Notes: generated from the sequence alone by a model not told the origin. Positions 48,056-57,515 are shown, counted from the first letter of the stretch. The stretch: 64,000 bases of DNA from Spirilliplanes yamanashiensis (GCF_016863475.1 NZ_BOOY01000034.1:1-64000); one strand, 5' to 3'. Numbers and translations: made by a program.

Positions 48056-48730
48056 TCACCCGCGGCCGAGCGGCGCGCGCAGCCGGCGGGTGCTGCGGGC
48101 GTAGCGGAACCGGCCGTACACCGCCCACACCAGGCGGGCCGGGGCGGGCAGGTTGCCGAGCATGTGCGCCCGCTCCTGCGCGTCGGCCTCCTCGAGCAGG
48201 GCGCCCAGGAACAGCAGCAGCTTGTCCTTCGGCGTCTCGACGGCGAACCGCTCCCCCAGCCGGTTCCACTCGGCGACGGTGAGGTGCTCCTCGATGAGCG
48301 GCAGCAGGTGGTCCTCCTCGTCGGTGAGGTGCTCGACGAGGGCGGCGCGGTGCGCCTCGTAGGCGGCCGCCAGCTCGGCGCCGACGGCCGGGTCGGCGGT
48401 GCGCTCCCAGGTGGTGAGCAGGCCGTCGATGGCGGCCAGGGTGCCGGCGACGCGCTCGTGCTGCTCCTCCATCCGCAGCACCAGCTCCGCCTCCAGGTCG
48501 ACGCGGGCCAGCAGCAGCGGCCAGACGAGGGCGTCCTCGGCGGAGTGGTGGTGGTGCAGGCCGAGGGCGTAGCCGCGGGCGTGGTCGGCCACGAGCCGGG
48601 CCCGGGCGGTGTCGCCCGGGCGCACGGCCCGCACCAGCCTGGGCAGCAGCGCGGACTCGCGGCGGAACACGCGGTGGACGACGAACATGTCATGGGTGTC
48701 CGGGCGCTCCCGGACCGGTGTGGTGGTCAT
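48056..48730 (-). CDS. Hemerythrin HHE-domain protein
   Basis: 224 residues, ATG 48730. A four-helix HHE cation-binding domain with the expected ligands: THDMF, LHHHHSAEDALVWP, EEQHERV, and HRAALVEHLTDEEDHLLPLIEEHL. The C-terminal helices are typical of actinobacterial single-domain hemerythrins. It binds a di-iron centre and may sense or store O2, NO or iron. It is divergent from the BTAD regulator; the 11-bp-period repeats between them point on this gene's strand. Confidence 0.9.
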   Translation of the reverse strand: MTTTPVRERPDTHDMFVVHRVFRRESALLPRLVRAVRPGDTARARLVADHARGYALGLHHHHSAEDALVWPLLLARVDLEAELVLRMEEQHERVAGTLAAIDGLLTTWERTADPAVGAELAAAYEAHRAALVEHLTDEEDHLLPLIEEHLTVAEWNRLGERFAVETPKDKLLLFLGALLEEADAQERAHMLGNLPAPARLVWAVYGRFRYARSTRRLRAPLGRG

Positions 48731-48760
48731 GCCGCCACCCTGCGGTTCAGCGGTTGCGGG

Positions 48761-48780
48761 CGGCTTGGACGCGGCTTGGA
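48761..48780. promoter_or_regulatory. 11-bp-period direct repeat (SARP-type site)
   Basis: CGGCTTGGA occurs at 48761-48769 and 48772-48780, that is TCCAAGCCG twice on the minus strand. It ends 6 bp before the TAGACT hexamer of the BTAD gene and is 30 bp upstream of the hemerythrin start. Spacing of one helical turn is the known arrangement for SARP/BTAD DNA binding. Confidence 0.6.
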
Positions 48781-48786
48781 GAGCCC

Positions 48787-48792
48787 TAGACT
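48787..48792 (+). promoter_or_regulatory. -10 hexamer of a leaderless start
   Basis: TAGACT, 7 nt before GTG 48800. Confidence 0.65.
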
Positions 48793-48799
48793 GACGCCC

Positions 48800-51700
48800 G
48801 TGGTGCGCGTGCGCGTGCTCGGCCCGATCGAGGCCGAGGTCGGTGGCCGGCCGGTCGACGCCGGCGGGCCCCGGCAGCGCGCCGTGCTGGCGCTGCTGCT
48901 GGTGGGCCGCGGCGAGGTGGTGTCGGTCGACCGGCTGATCGAGCAGCTGTGGCGCGGCGAGCCGCCGCCGCGGGCGATCGCGTCGCTGCAGGCGTACGTG
49001 TCGAACCTGCGCCGCCAGCTGGAGCCGGACCGGCCGCAGCGGGCCCCGGCGACGCTGCTGGTGAGCCGGGCGCCGGGGTACGCGCTGCGGCTGCCCGCTG
49101 AGGCGGTCGACGCGTGGCGGTTCGAGGAGCTGCTGCGCCGGGCGCAGCGCGCCGAGCCGGGCCCGGCGCTGGAGCTGGTCACCGAGGCGCTGGCGCTGTG
49201 GCAGGGCCCGGCGTACGCGGAGTTCGCCGACGAGCAGTGGGCGGCGCCCGAGGCCGCCCGGCTGGACGAGCTGCGCCTGGCCGCCCGGGAGCTGGCCGTC
49301 GAGCTGACGGTGCGCGCGGGACGGGCCGCCGACGCGGTGGCGGCCGCCGAGGTGCTGACCCGGGAGCACCCGCTGCGCGAGGAGGCGTGGCGGCTGCTGG
49401 CGCTGGCGCTGTGGGGCTCGGGCCGGCAGGCCGACGCCCTGGCCGCGCTGCGCCGCGCCCGCCGCGCCCTGGCCGACGAGCTGGGGCTGGACCCGGGGCC
49501 GGCGCTGGCGGCGCTGGAGGACGCGATCCTGCACCAGCGGGTCGCCGAGCTGGGGCCGGCCGGGCCGCCCGCCGCGGCCCCGGAGGTCGCGGAGGCGCCG
49601 GACGTGTTCGTCGGCCGGCAGCCGGAGCTGGACCGGCTGCGCGAGCTGGCCGCCCGGGCCCGGCGGTCGGGCGGGGTCGGGCTGGTCTCCGGCGAGGCCG
49701 GGCTGGGCAAGTCGAGCCTGCTGGCGCGGGCCCGGCTGGAGCTGACCGCGGCGGGCTGGACGGTGGCGGTCGGCCGGTGCCCGGAGGTCGACGGCGCTCC
49801 TCCGGCGTGGGCGTGGGCGGAGGCGCTGTCCGCGCTGGCCGAGCGGCACCCGCCGGACGACCCGGCGGCGGTGGCGCCGCTGCTGCCCCGGCCGGGCGCC
49901 GCCGACGCCGAGCCGGGCGGCGACGCGGCCACCGGGCGGTTCCGGCTGCACCGGGCGGTCGCCGGGTGGCTGCGCGCCGCCGCGGGCCGGGCCCCGCTGG
50001 CCGTGCTGCTCGACGACCTGCACCGCGCCGACGGCGAGACCCTGGCGCTGCTGGAGAGCGCCGCCCGCGACCTGGCCGGGGCTCCCGTGCTGCTGCTGGG
50101 CGCGTACCGGCCCGCCGAGGGCGGCGAGGCGCTCGAGGAGACGTTGGCGCACCTGGCCCGCCGCTCGCCGGAACGGCTCGGGCTGGGCGGGCTGGCGGCG
50201 CCCGACGTGGCGGCGCTGGTGGCGGCCGTGCACGGCCCGGTGGACGGCCCGACCGTCGCCGCGCTGGCCGACCGCACCGGCGGCAACCCGTTCTACGTGC
50301 GCGAGAGCGCCCGCCTGCTCGCCGCCGAGGGGGCGCTGGTCGCGCTGGCGGAGGTGCCCGAGGGCGTCCGCGACGTGCTGCGCCGCCGCCTGGCCCGGTT
50401 GCCGGAGGCCGCCGTCGCGGTGCTGCGGCTGGCCGCCGTGGTGGGCCGCGAGGCCGAGGTCGAGGTGCTGGTCGCCGCCGCCGAGGCGGGCGAGGACACC
50501 GTCTACGACGCGCTGGAGACCGGCGTGGTCGCGGGTCTGCTCGGCGAGCCCGGGCCCGGCCGGGTGCGCTTCGCGCACGCGCTGGTGCGCGACACCCTCT
50601 ACGGCGACCTGACGCGGCTGCGCCGGGCCCGGATGCACGGCCGGGTCGCCGAGGTGCTGCGCCGGCTGCGCCCGGACGACCTGGCCGCGCTGGCCCACCA
50701 CTACGCCCGCACGACCGGCGCGGGCGAGCTGGCCGTCGAGTACGGGGTGCGCGCCGCCGAGCAGGCCGAGCGGCGCTACGCCCACGACTCGGCGGCGCGC
50801 CTGCTGGAGCAGGCCGTCGGCTGCCACGAGGCCATGCCGGTCACCGACGGCCACGACGACCGGCTGGCCGGGCTGCTCGGCCGGCTGCTGCGGGCGCAGC
50901 TGCGCGCCGGGGCGCTGGGCGCGGCCCGGGCCACCCGGCAGCGCGCCCTGACCGCGGCGCGCGCGGCGGGCCGCGACGACCTGGTGGTGGCCGCGTTCAC
51001 GGCGTGGACCGAGCCGACGCCGTGGCAGGCCCGCCCGTACGGGACGATCGACCGGCCGGTCGTCGAGGCGCTGGAGCAGCTGCTGGCCCGCGACGACCTC
51101 GGAGCCGAGGTGCGGTGCCGGCTGCTGGACGCGTTCGTCAGCGAGCTGACCGGCGAGGACGACCCGCGGGTGCGCGCGGCGGGCGCGGAGGCCGTGGCGC
51201 TCGCCCGGACGGTCGGCGACCCGCGCCTGCTGGCGTTCACGCTGGCCACCGGCATCAAGGCCACCCAGGTCGACGGGCAGATCGACGAGCGGGAGGCGCT
51301 GGCCGTCGAGCTGGCCGAGGTGGCCGGGCCGCTCGACCTGCCGGCGTTCCGGTGGCACGCGACGTACGCGCTGGCGTCCGTCGCGGCGGTGCGCGGCGAC
51401 GTGCCGGCGGTGCGTGCCCGGCTGGCCGAGGGCCTGGAGCTGACCCGGCGCTACCGGATGGCGGAGGCGGAGGGCATCCACCGGTTCGGCGACGCGATGC
51501 TCGACCACATCCAGGGCCGGTTCGACGAGGCCGAGCGCACCTACGCGGCGGCGGCCGAGCGGCTGCGCCGGGCGGGATCGGTGCACGCCGAGGGCTTCCT
51601 GGCGGTGGCGCTGTGCACGCTGCGGGTGAGCCAGGGCCGCATCGGCGAGCTGGAGCCGATGCTGGCGGCGCTCGCCGAGCGCTACCCCGACGGGCGCGAC

Positions 51701-52069
51701 CCGCACGCGCTGGCGCTGGCCGCGCTGGGCCGCACCGCGCAGGCCCGGGCCGTGCGGGCCCACCCGGCGCCGGTGCGGCCGGACTACTTCTTCTCGGTGT
51801 TCACCACGCTGCGGGCGCTGGCCGTGGTGCGCCTTGGCGAGACATCGGAGGCGCCCGGGCTGATCGAGCAGCTGCTGCCGCTGCGCGACCAGCTGCCGGG
51901 CGCGCTGAGCACCACGCTGGCGTTGCAGCCGGTGGCGCTGACGCTGGGGCAGCTGTGCCGGCTGCTCGGGCGCGACGACGAGGCCCGGGCGCACTTCGCG
52001 CACGCCGAGGCGGTGGCCCGCCGGTGGGGGTCGCCGCACTGGGCCCGGGAGGCCCGCGCCGCGCGCTGA
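48800..52069 (+). CDS. Large BTAD/AAA transcriptional regulator (SARP-like)
   Basis: 1,089 residues from leaderless GTG 48800. An OmpR-type winged HTH (about 1-90: VRVLGPIEAEVGGRPVDAGGPRQRAVLALLL) is followed by the BTAD domain (about 95-245, DAWRFEELLRRAQR...), an AAA ATPase (about 268-560; P-loop SGEAGLGKSSLL, Walker B LAVLLDDLHRAD) and a long TPR-like alpha-helical region to the end. Large SARP regulators of this design control secondary metabolism or nutrient responses and hydrolyse ATP as a switch. It is flanked on both sides by 11-bp-period repeats with CCAAG half-sites, suggesting control of itself, the hemerythrin and the MMPL gene. Confidence 0.9.
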   Translation: MVRVRVLGPIEAEVGGRPVDAGGPRQRAVLALLLVGRGEVVSVDRLIEQLWRGEPPPRAIASLQAYVSNLRRQLEPDRPQRAPATLLVSRAPGYALRLPAEAVDAWRFEELLRRAQRAEPGPALELVTEALALWQGPAYAEFADEQWAAPEAARLDELRLAARELAVELTVRAGRAADAVAAAEVLTREHPLREEAWRLLALALWGSGRQADALAALRRARRALADELGLDPGPALAALEDAILHQRVAELGPAGPPAAAPEVAEAPDVFVGRQPELDRLRELAARARRSGGVGLVSGEAGLGKSSLLARARLELTAAGWTVAVGRCPEVDGAPPAWAWAEALSALAERHPPDDPAAVAPLLPRPGAADAEPGGDAATGRFRLHRAVAGWLRAAAGRAPLAVLLDDLHRADGETLALLESAARDLAGAPVLLLGAYRPAEGGEALEETLAHLARRSPERLGLGGLAAPDVAALVAAVHGPVDGPTVAALADRTGGNPFYVRESARLLAAEGALVALAEVPEGVRDVLRRRLARLPEAAVAVLRLAAVVGREAEVEVLVAAAEAGEDTVYDALETGVVAGLLGEPGPGRVRFAHALVRDTLYGDLTRLRRARMHGRVAEVLRRLRPDDLAALAHHYARTTGAGELAVEYGVRAAEQAERRYAHDSAARLLEQAVGCHEAMPVTDGHDDRLAGLLGRLLRAQLRAGALGAARATRQRALTAARAAGRDDLVVAAFTAWTEPTPWQARPYGTIDRPVVEALEQLLARDDLGAEVRCRLLDAFVSELTGEDDPRVRAAGAEAVALARTVGDPRLLAFTLATGIKATQVDGQIDEREALAVELAEVAGPLDLPAFRWHATYALASVAAVRGDVPAVRARLAEGLELTRRYRMAEAEGIHRFGDAMLDHIQGRFDEAERTYAAAAERLRRAGSVHAEGFLAVALCTLRVSQGRIGELEPMLAALAERYPDGRDPHALALAALGRTAQARAVRAHPAPVRPDYFFSVFTTLRALAVVRLGETSEAPGLIEQLLPLRDQLPGALSTTLALQPVALTLGQLCRLLGRDDEARAHFAHAEAVARRWGSPHWAREARAAR

Positions 52070-52077
52070 GCCGGCCG

Positions 52078-52093
52078 CAAGTCGGTCCCAAGT
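52078..52093. promoter_or_regulatory. 11-bp-period direct repeat CAAGT-N6-CAAGT
   Basis: CAAGT at 52078-52082 and 52089-52093, between the BTAD and MMPL genes. The core matches the CCAAG half-sites of the repeat at 48761-48780. Confidence 0.5.
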
Positions 52094-52145
52094 GGGCCGC
52101 CGCACCCTCTGCGGGACGTTGTCACACCCGTACCCGGAGGAACCC

Positions 52146-54230
52146 GTGTCTGCTCTCCTGCGCCGCGCCGGCGGCGCCGCGGCCGCCCACCCGTGGCGCA
52201 CGCTCGCCGCGTGGCTGCTGATCCTGCTCGCCGCGACGGCGCTGAACGCCGTCGCCGGCGGCGAACCACGCGACGACTACAACGTCCCGGGCACCCCCGC
52301 CCAGGCCGGCACCGAGTTCCTGCGCGAGCGGCTGCCCGCCGCGTCGGGCGCCGACGCCCGCGTCGTGGTGCACCACCCGGACGGCGGGGCGGTCGAGCCG
52401 GCCGTGCTCGCCGCGGTCGCCGACCGGCTGGCCCGGTTGCCCGGGGTGGCGTCGGTGGCGCCGCCGCGGCTGTCCGCAGACGGCGACACCGCGCTGCTCG
52501 CGGTCGCGTACGCCGTGCCGGTGACCGACTTCCGCGGCACCGAGGGCGTGGACGCGCTGGCCGGCGCCGCCGCGCCCGCCCGGGACGCGGGCCTGCGGGT
52601 CGAGCTGGGCGGGTCGGTGCCCGAGAACTTCTCCGCGCCGGGCGGCGTCGCCGAGGCGGTCGGGATCGTGGCCGCCCTGCTGATCCTGGTGCTCGCGCTC
52701 GGCTCGGTGGTGGCGGCCGGGCTGCCGCTGGCGGTCGCGCTGGTCGGCCTCGGGGTCGGCGCGGGCCTGATCGGCCTGCTGTCGGCGGTCACCGACATCA
52801 GCGGCACCGCCCCGACGGTGGCCACGATGGTCGGCCTGGGCGTCGGCATCGACTACGCGCTGCTGCTGGTGGCGCGGCACACCGACGGGCTGCGCGCCGG
52901 GCTCGCCCCCGTTGCCGCGGCCGCCGAGGCCACCGCGACGGCCGGGCACTCGGTGCTGGTCGCCGGGCTCACCGTCCTGGTGTCGCTGTTCGGCCTGAAG
53001 CTGTCGACGCTGCCGGTGTACTCGTCGTTCGGGTACGCGACGTTCGCGACGGTCGGCGCGGTGATGCTGGCGGCGGTGACGCTGGTCCCGGCGCTGTGCG
53101 CGCTGGCCGGGCACCGGCTGCTGCCGCGCCGCGCCCGCCGGGCCCGGGTGGCCGTCCGTCCGCCGTGGATCGCCCGCTGGGCGGCCCGGGTGGCCCGGCG
53201 GCCGGTGCCGGCCGCCGCGCTGTCGCTGGGCGCGCTGCTGGCGCTGGCCGCGCCCGCGCTGGACATGCGCACCTGGCCGCAGGACGCGGGCCTGCAGCCG
53301 GCCTCCACGACCGTGCGCCGGGCGTACGACCTGGTGGCGGCGGAGTTCGGGCCCGGCGCGAACCTGACGATGATCGTGGCGGCCGACCCGGCGGCGGCCG
53401 ACCCGGTCGCGGTGGCGGCGGCGGTGCGCGCGGTGCCCGGCGTGGCGGCGGTGACCGGCCCGGTCACCGGGCCCGCGGGCGGCGCGGCCGTCCTCGTCGT
53501 CGAGCCCGCCACCGCGCCGGCCGACGAGCGCACCGCGGAGCTGGTCGACCGGGTCCGCGCGGCCGTCCCGCCGGGCGTGCACGTCACCGGCCCGGCCGCC
53601 ACGTCCGCGGACATCGCCGACCGGCTGGCGGAACGGCTCTGGGTGGTGATCGGGTTCGTGGTGGCCCTGTCGGTGCTGCTGCTGACGCTGCTGCTGCGCG
53701 CCCCCGTGGTGGCGCTCAAGGCCGCGGCCATGAACCTGCTGTCCGTGGCGGCCGCGTTCGGCGTGGTCACCGTGCTGTTCCAGACCGACGCGGGGGCCCG
53801 GTTGATCGGCCTGCCGCACGGCGGCCCGGTGTCGAGCTGGGTGCCGGTGCTGATGTTCACCGTGCTGTTCGGGCTGTCCATGGACTACGAGGTGTTCCTG
53901 CTGTCGCGGGTGCGCGAGGACTGGCTGGCCACCGGCGACGCGACGGGCAGCGTGGTGCGCGGGCTCGCCGCCACGGGCCGGGTCATCACCAGCGCGGCGG
54001 CGATCATGGTGGCGGTGTTCACGGGCTTCGCGCTGGACCCGGACGTCACCGTGAAGACCCTCGGTGTCGGGATGGCGACAGCGGTGCTCATCGACGCGAC
54101 GGTCGTGCGGCTGGTGCTGGTGCCGGCCACGATGGCGCTGCTGGGCCGGGCGAACTGGTGGGTGCCGGGCCGCCGGGCCGCCGCGCCCGTCCAGCCGGAG
54201 CCGGACCGTATCCCGGCGATGGTGCCCTGA
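52146..54230 (+). CDS. MMPL/RND-family transporter
   Basis: 694 residues, GTG 52146 with CGGAGG. Twelve helices in two halves, each with an extracytoplasmic loop domain. The first membrane block has VATMVGLGVGIDYALLLVARH and the second VLMFTVLFGLSMDYEVFLLSRVRE, the GxxxDY motifs that couple proton flow in MmpL proteins. It has no C-terminal cytosolic extension. Likely substrates are lipids, siderophores or hydrophobic metabolites. Placement after the BTAD regulator, with a shared repeat motif, suggests that regulator controls it. Confidence 0.92.
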   Translation: MSALLRRAGGAAAAHPWRTLAAWLLILLAATALNAVAGGEPRDDYNVPGTPAQAGTEFLRERLPAASGADARVVVHHPDGGAVEPAVLAAVADRLARLPGVASVAPPRLSADGDTALLAVAYAVPVTDFRGTEGVDALAGAAAPARDAGLRVELGGSVPENFSAPGGVAEAVGIVAALLILVLALGSVVAAGLPLAVALVGLGVGAGLIGLLSAVTDISGTAPTVATMVGLGVGIDYALLLVARHTDGLRAGLAPVAAAAEATATAGHSVLVAGLTVLVSLFGLKLSTLPVYSSFGYATFATVGAVMLAAVTLVPALCALAGHRLLPRRARRARVAVRPPWIARWAARVARRPVPAAALSLGALLALAAPALDMRTWPQDAGLQPASTTVRRAYDLVAAEFGPGANLTMIVAADPAAADPVAVAAAVRAVPGVAAVTGPVTGPAGGAAVLVVEPATAPADERTAELVDRVRAAVPPGVHVTGPAATSADIADRLAERLWVVIGFVVALSVLLLTLLLRAPVVALKAAAMNLLSVAAAFGVVTVLFQTDAGARLIGLPHGGPVSSWVPVLMFTVLFGLSMDYEVFLLSRVREDWLATGDATGSVVRGLAATGRVITSAAAIMVAVFTGFALDPDVTVKTLGVGMATAVLIDATVVRLVLVPATMALLGRANWWVPGRRAAAPVQPEPDRIPAMVP

Positions 54231-54274
54231 TCGATATATTCCCAAACCTCGATGAAGCCGTAATGTCTGCGGTG

Positions 54275-54291
54275 TCCTTAAGAGATCCTTA
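54275..54291 (+). promoter_or_regulatory. TCCTTA-N5-TCCTTA direct repeat
   Basis: Two TCCTTA units (54275-54280, 54286-54291) at an 11-bp period, 25 bp before the M36 peptidase start. The spacing equals the SARP-type repeats but the core differs. Confidence 0.4.
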
Positions 54292-54316
54292 CGGACCCTC
54301 AGCCAGGAGGCACTGC

Positions 54317-57172
54317 GTGCACAGACGCCCATGGTCCATCGCCGTCGGGCTCGTCGCCACGACGACGCTGCTCCTCTCCACGGCGCCGACCTCGGCGACG
54401 GCGAGCCCCGACCGGCAGCAGGACGCGCACCCGCTGCCGGTCGCGGGCGACCATCCGTCCCACGAGTACGCCCACGTGGACAACCGCACCGGCACCGCCG
54501 CGCCCACCGCCGCCCAGCGCTCCCGGGTGGCCGGCGGGGTCACCGCCCGGTGGAACCGCCTGGGCACCCCGGCGTCGCTGATCAAGGGCGGCGGCGGCCC
54601 GCTGGCCCGCGGCCTGTCGAAGAACCCGGAGCAGGCCGCCCGCCAGTACCTGCGCGGCAACCTCGGCCTGTTCGCGATGACCCGGTCCGCGGCCGACACC
54701 CTCGAGACCGTCGCCACGACGCCGGTCGGCGCCGGGGCGGTCGTCCTGCTGCGCCAGCGGTTCGGCCGGCTGCCCGCCGCCCACGACGGCCTCGTCGCGG
54801 TCGCCGTGCGCGACGGCGAGGTCCTGCGCGTCACCTCGTCGCTGAGCCCGCGGACGTCGCTGCCCGTGCCCGCCACGCTCACCGAGGCGCAGGCCCTGGA
54901 CGTCGCGCTCGCCGACGCCGGCATCACCGCCGCCGAGCTGTCCGACAGCCGGGTCCGCGCGGTCGCCATGCCCATGCCGGGCGCCCCGCCGCGCGCCGCC
55001 TGGGAGGTCGTCGTCATGGCCCCCGGCGCCGAGCACCCCGTCGGCTACACCACCTTCGTGGACGCCCGCGACGGCTCCGTGCTGGTGCGCGAGAACCTGG
55101 TGAACTTCGCCGAGGACAACCCCCGCTGGAAGGTCTTCCCGGCCACCCCGCCCGGCGCCGCCGACACCCGGCAGCTCTGGTGCGCCGTCACCGCCCCCGA
55201 CTGCCAGCGGGTCGTGCTCGACCCGGCCACCGGCAAGGCGTGGGACATCGACCCGGCCACCGGCGCGCCGTCGACCACCACGTTCGGCAACTCCGCGGAG
55301 ACCGTGCGGCAGTGGGGCGCAGGCAACCCCGAGGCGCCCGCCACGCCGAGCGCCGCCCGCGAGTACGTCTACCCGTTCACCAACCAGTGGAACGCCACCA
55401 AGTGCGACCCGGCGAGCCTGGCCTCGCCCGAGCGCGCCGACGCGGACGCCGCCACCGCGAACCTGTTCGCCATGCACAACCGGATGCACGACTGGTCGTA
55501 CCACCTCGGCTTCACCGAGTCGGCGTGGAACATGCAGGAGACCAACCCCTCCGGCGACGGCCGCGGCGGCGACCCCGAGCGCGGCAACGCCCAGCAGGGC
55601 GCGGCCACCCAGACCACCCGCAACAACGCCAACCAGTTCAGCCCGCCCGACGGCATGCAGCCGGTGACCAACATGTACATGTGGCAGCCGCAGGCCGGCG
55701 CCGCGTACCCGCCGTGCGTCGACGGCGACTACGACATGACCGTCATCGGCCACGAGTACACCCACGCCATCAGCAACCGCATGGTCGCCGGGCCGGACGC
55801 CAACCTGTCGTCGCACCACGGCGGCTCCATGGGCGAGAGCTGGTCCGACCTGCTCGCCATGGAGTACCTGTTCGAGAGCGGCTACACCCCGCGCGGGCGC
55901 ACGCCGTACGTCACCGGCGCCTACGTGACCGGCGACCTCGACGCGGGCATCCGCAACTACGACATGAGCACCAGCCCGCTGAACTTCTCCAACGTGGGCT
56001 ACGACCGCGGCCCCGCCGTCCACTCCGACGGCGAGATCTGGAGCGCCACGAACTTCGACGTGCGCCGCGCCCTGATCGCCCGGTACGGTGCCGGCACCCG
56101 CGCCCAGCAGGAGGCCTGCGCCGAGGGCCGCACCCCGGCCGCCGAGTGCCCGGGCAACCGGCGCTGGGCGCAGCTCGTGTTCGACTCGTTCCTGCTGCAG
56201 GCCACCGGCGCGGTCAGCATGCTCGACATGCGCGACAACATGCTCGTCGCCGACGAGCTGCGGTTCGGCGGCGCCAACGCCGACCTGCTGTGGAACGCGT
56301 TCGCCGCCCGCGGCTTCGGCGCCGGCGCGATCAGCGGACCGTCCGACTTCGACCCGACGCCGAGCTTCGCGTCGCCGTACGCGCAGAACATCGAGGTCAC
56401 CTTCCAGCCGCTCGGCGCCGGCCGCGGCAAGCCGGTCAGCCTGTACGCCGGCGACTACGAGTTCGGCTCGGTGCCGATCGCCGACACCGACCCGGCCACC
56501 GCGCTGCCCGAGACCGTCACGCTCCAGCCCGGGGCGTACCGGTTCCTGGCGGTCGGCAAGGGCCTGGGCCACAAGCGGTTCACGTTCACCGTCCGCCCCG
56601 GCGGCGGCACGGTCGTCGGCGCGGTCATGCCGGCCAACCTGGCGTCGGCGGCCGCGGGCGCCACGGTCACCGGCGACGGCACCGGCCTGGCCGCGCTCGT
56701 CGACGACGCCGAGACCACCACCCGCTGGACCGCCACCGGCGGCGCGGCGGGCCGGGTGGCGACGGTCGACCTGGCCGGGACGGGCGCGAGCCTGGTCTCC
56801 CGGGTGCAGGTCAGCGGCTTCGCGGGCCAGTTCAGCGCCGTGCGCCAGTTCGAGGTGCTGACCTGCAACGCGGCCGCGGGCCAGGACTGCGCCACGGACG
56901 CCGGCTACCGCCTGGCCTACACCAGCCCGGCGGACGCCCTGCCCAGCAGCAGCTTCCGCCCGAAGTCGCCGAACCTGATCATCAAGTCGTTCACGGTCCG
57001 GCCGGTCAACGCCACCCACGTCCGGCTGCGCACGGTCACCAACCAGTGCACCGGCAACCCGGCGTACGCCGGCGAGCAGGACAACGACCCGCGCTCCACC
57101 ACCGACTGCGCCACCAGCGCACCGGCGGCGGGCACCGTGTCGGCCACCGAGTTCCAGGTGTTCAGCAGCTGA
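54317..57172 (+). CDS. Secreted M36 (fungalysin) metallopeptidase
   Basis: 951 residues, GTG 54317 with AGGAGG. Signal peptide about 1-30, then an FTP-type propeptide (about 60-260). The catalytic domain has HEYTH (479-483) and the downstream Glu in ESWSDLL (Glu507), with NMYMWQPQ and VHSDGEIWSATNFDVR typical of M36. The C-terminus (about 770-951) looks like an F5/8-type discoidin domain (VDDAETTTRWTATGGAAGRVATVDL) and may bind sugar or cell surfaces. It breaks down protein outside the cell. A hairpin terminator follows. Confidence 0.92.
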   Translation: MHRRPWSIAVGLVATTTLLLSTAPTSATASPDRQQDAHPLPVAGDHPSHEYAHVDNRTGTAAPTAAQRSRVAGGVTARWNRLGTPASLIKGGGGPLARGLSKNPEQAARQYLRGNLGLFAMTRSAADTLETVATTPVGAGAVVLLRQRFGRLPAAHDGLVAVAVRDGEVLRVTSSLSPRTSLPVPATLTEAQALDVALADAGITAAELSDSRVRAVAMPMPGAPPRAAWEVVVMAPGAEHPVGYTTFVDARDGSVLVRENLVNFAEDNPRWKVFPATPPGAADTRQLWCAVTAPDCQRVVLDPATGKAWDIDPATGAPSTTTFGNSAETVRQWGAGNPEAPATPSAAREYVYPFTNQWNATKCDPASLASPERADADAATANLFAMHNRMHDWSYHLGFTESAWNMQETNPSGDGRGGDPERGNAQQGAATQTTRNNANQFSPPDGMQPVTNMYMWQPQAGAAYPPCVDGDYDMTVIGHEYTHAISNRMVAGPDANLSSHHGGSMGESWSDLLAMEYLFESGYTPRGRTPYVTGAYVTGDLDAGIRNYDMSTSPLNFSNVGYDRGPAVHSDGEIWSATNFDVRRALIARYGAGTRAQQEACAEGRTPAAECPGNRRWAQLVFDSFLLQATGAVSMLDMRDNMLVADELRFGGANADLLWNAFAARGFGAGAISGPSDFDPTPSFASPYAQNIEVTFQPLGAGRGKPVSLYAGDYEFGSVPIADTDPATALPETVTLQPGAYRFLAVGKGLGHKRFTFTVRPGGGTVVGAVMPANLASAAAGATVTGDGTGLAALVDDAETTTRWTATGGAAGRVATVDLAGTGASLVSRVQVSGFAGQFSAVRQFEVLTCNAAAGQDCATDAGYRLAYTSPADALPSSSFRPKSPNLIIKSFTVRPVNATHVRLRTVTNQCTGNPAYAGEQDNDPRSTTDCATSAPAAGTVSATEFQVFSS

Positions 57173-57187
57173 TCGGCTGCACGTCGT

Positions 57188-57220
57188 CGCGGGGTCCGGC
57201 CGGTGCGGCCGGGCCCCGCG
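57188..57220. terminator. Bidirectional hairpin terminator
   Basis: 14-bp arms (57188-57201 / 57207-57220, one T-G pair), 5-nt loop, between convergent genes. Confidence 0.75.
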
Positions 57221-57224
57221 GCCG

Positions 57225-57515
57225 TCACCAGTCCGCGTCGGGGTCGTCGGCGGCGTCGTCGCCGGCGTCGTCGGGCGGCAGCTCGAAGCCGGGCTGGCCG
57301 AAACCCGGGTCGGCCAGGGCGGCCGGGTCGTCGCCCGCGTCCGGCTCCGGGTCCGGCGCAGGCTCCGGCGGCACGGCGTCGCCGAGGGTGTCGGCCGGGA
57401 CCAGCGCCTCCGCCGGGGCGGGCGCGTCCGGGTCCAGGGCCGTGGCCAGGACCCGCAGGTGGACCTCCGGCGGCAGGGCCGGGACGTCCTCCATCGACAG
57501 CACCGTATCCGTCAT
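57225..57515 (-). CDS. Small acidic protein divergent from an ECF sigma gene
   Basis: 96 residues, ATG 57515 with GAGGAGG. MTDTVLSMEDVPALPPEVHLRVLATALD is a short possible helix; the rest is Pro/Asp/Ala/Glu rich and probably disordered (DAGDDAADDPDADW end). No Cys or membrane segment. Short proteins with an 'MEDVPALP'-like leader sometimes are precursor peptides, but no modifying enzyme is nearby, so I give no function. The 82-bp gap to the sigma factor could hold a shared promoter. Confidence 0.65.
   Translation of the reverse strand: MTDTVLSMEDVPALPPEVHLRVLATALDPDAPAPAEALVPADTLGDAVPPEPAPDPEPDAGDDPAALADPGFGQPGFELPPDDAGDDAADDPDADW

Noticed and set aside
48056-52201. A 1,381-codon minus-strand frame across the BTAD gene
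   Set aside because: Only its last 224 codons (hemerythrin, from ATG 48730) are real. The rest is antisense to the BTAD regulator with low-complexity composition.
54299-57019. A 906-codon minus-strand frame over the M36 peptidase
   Set aside because: Antisense shadow of a gene with intact HEYTH site, signal peptide and SD.
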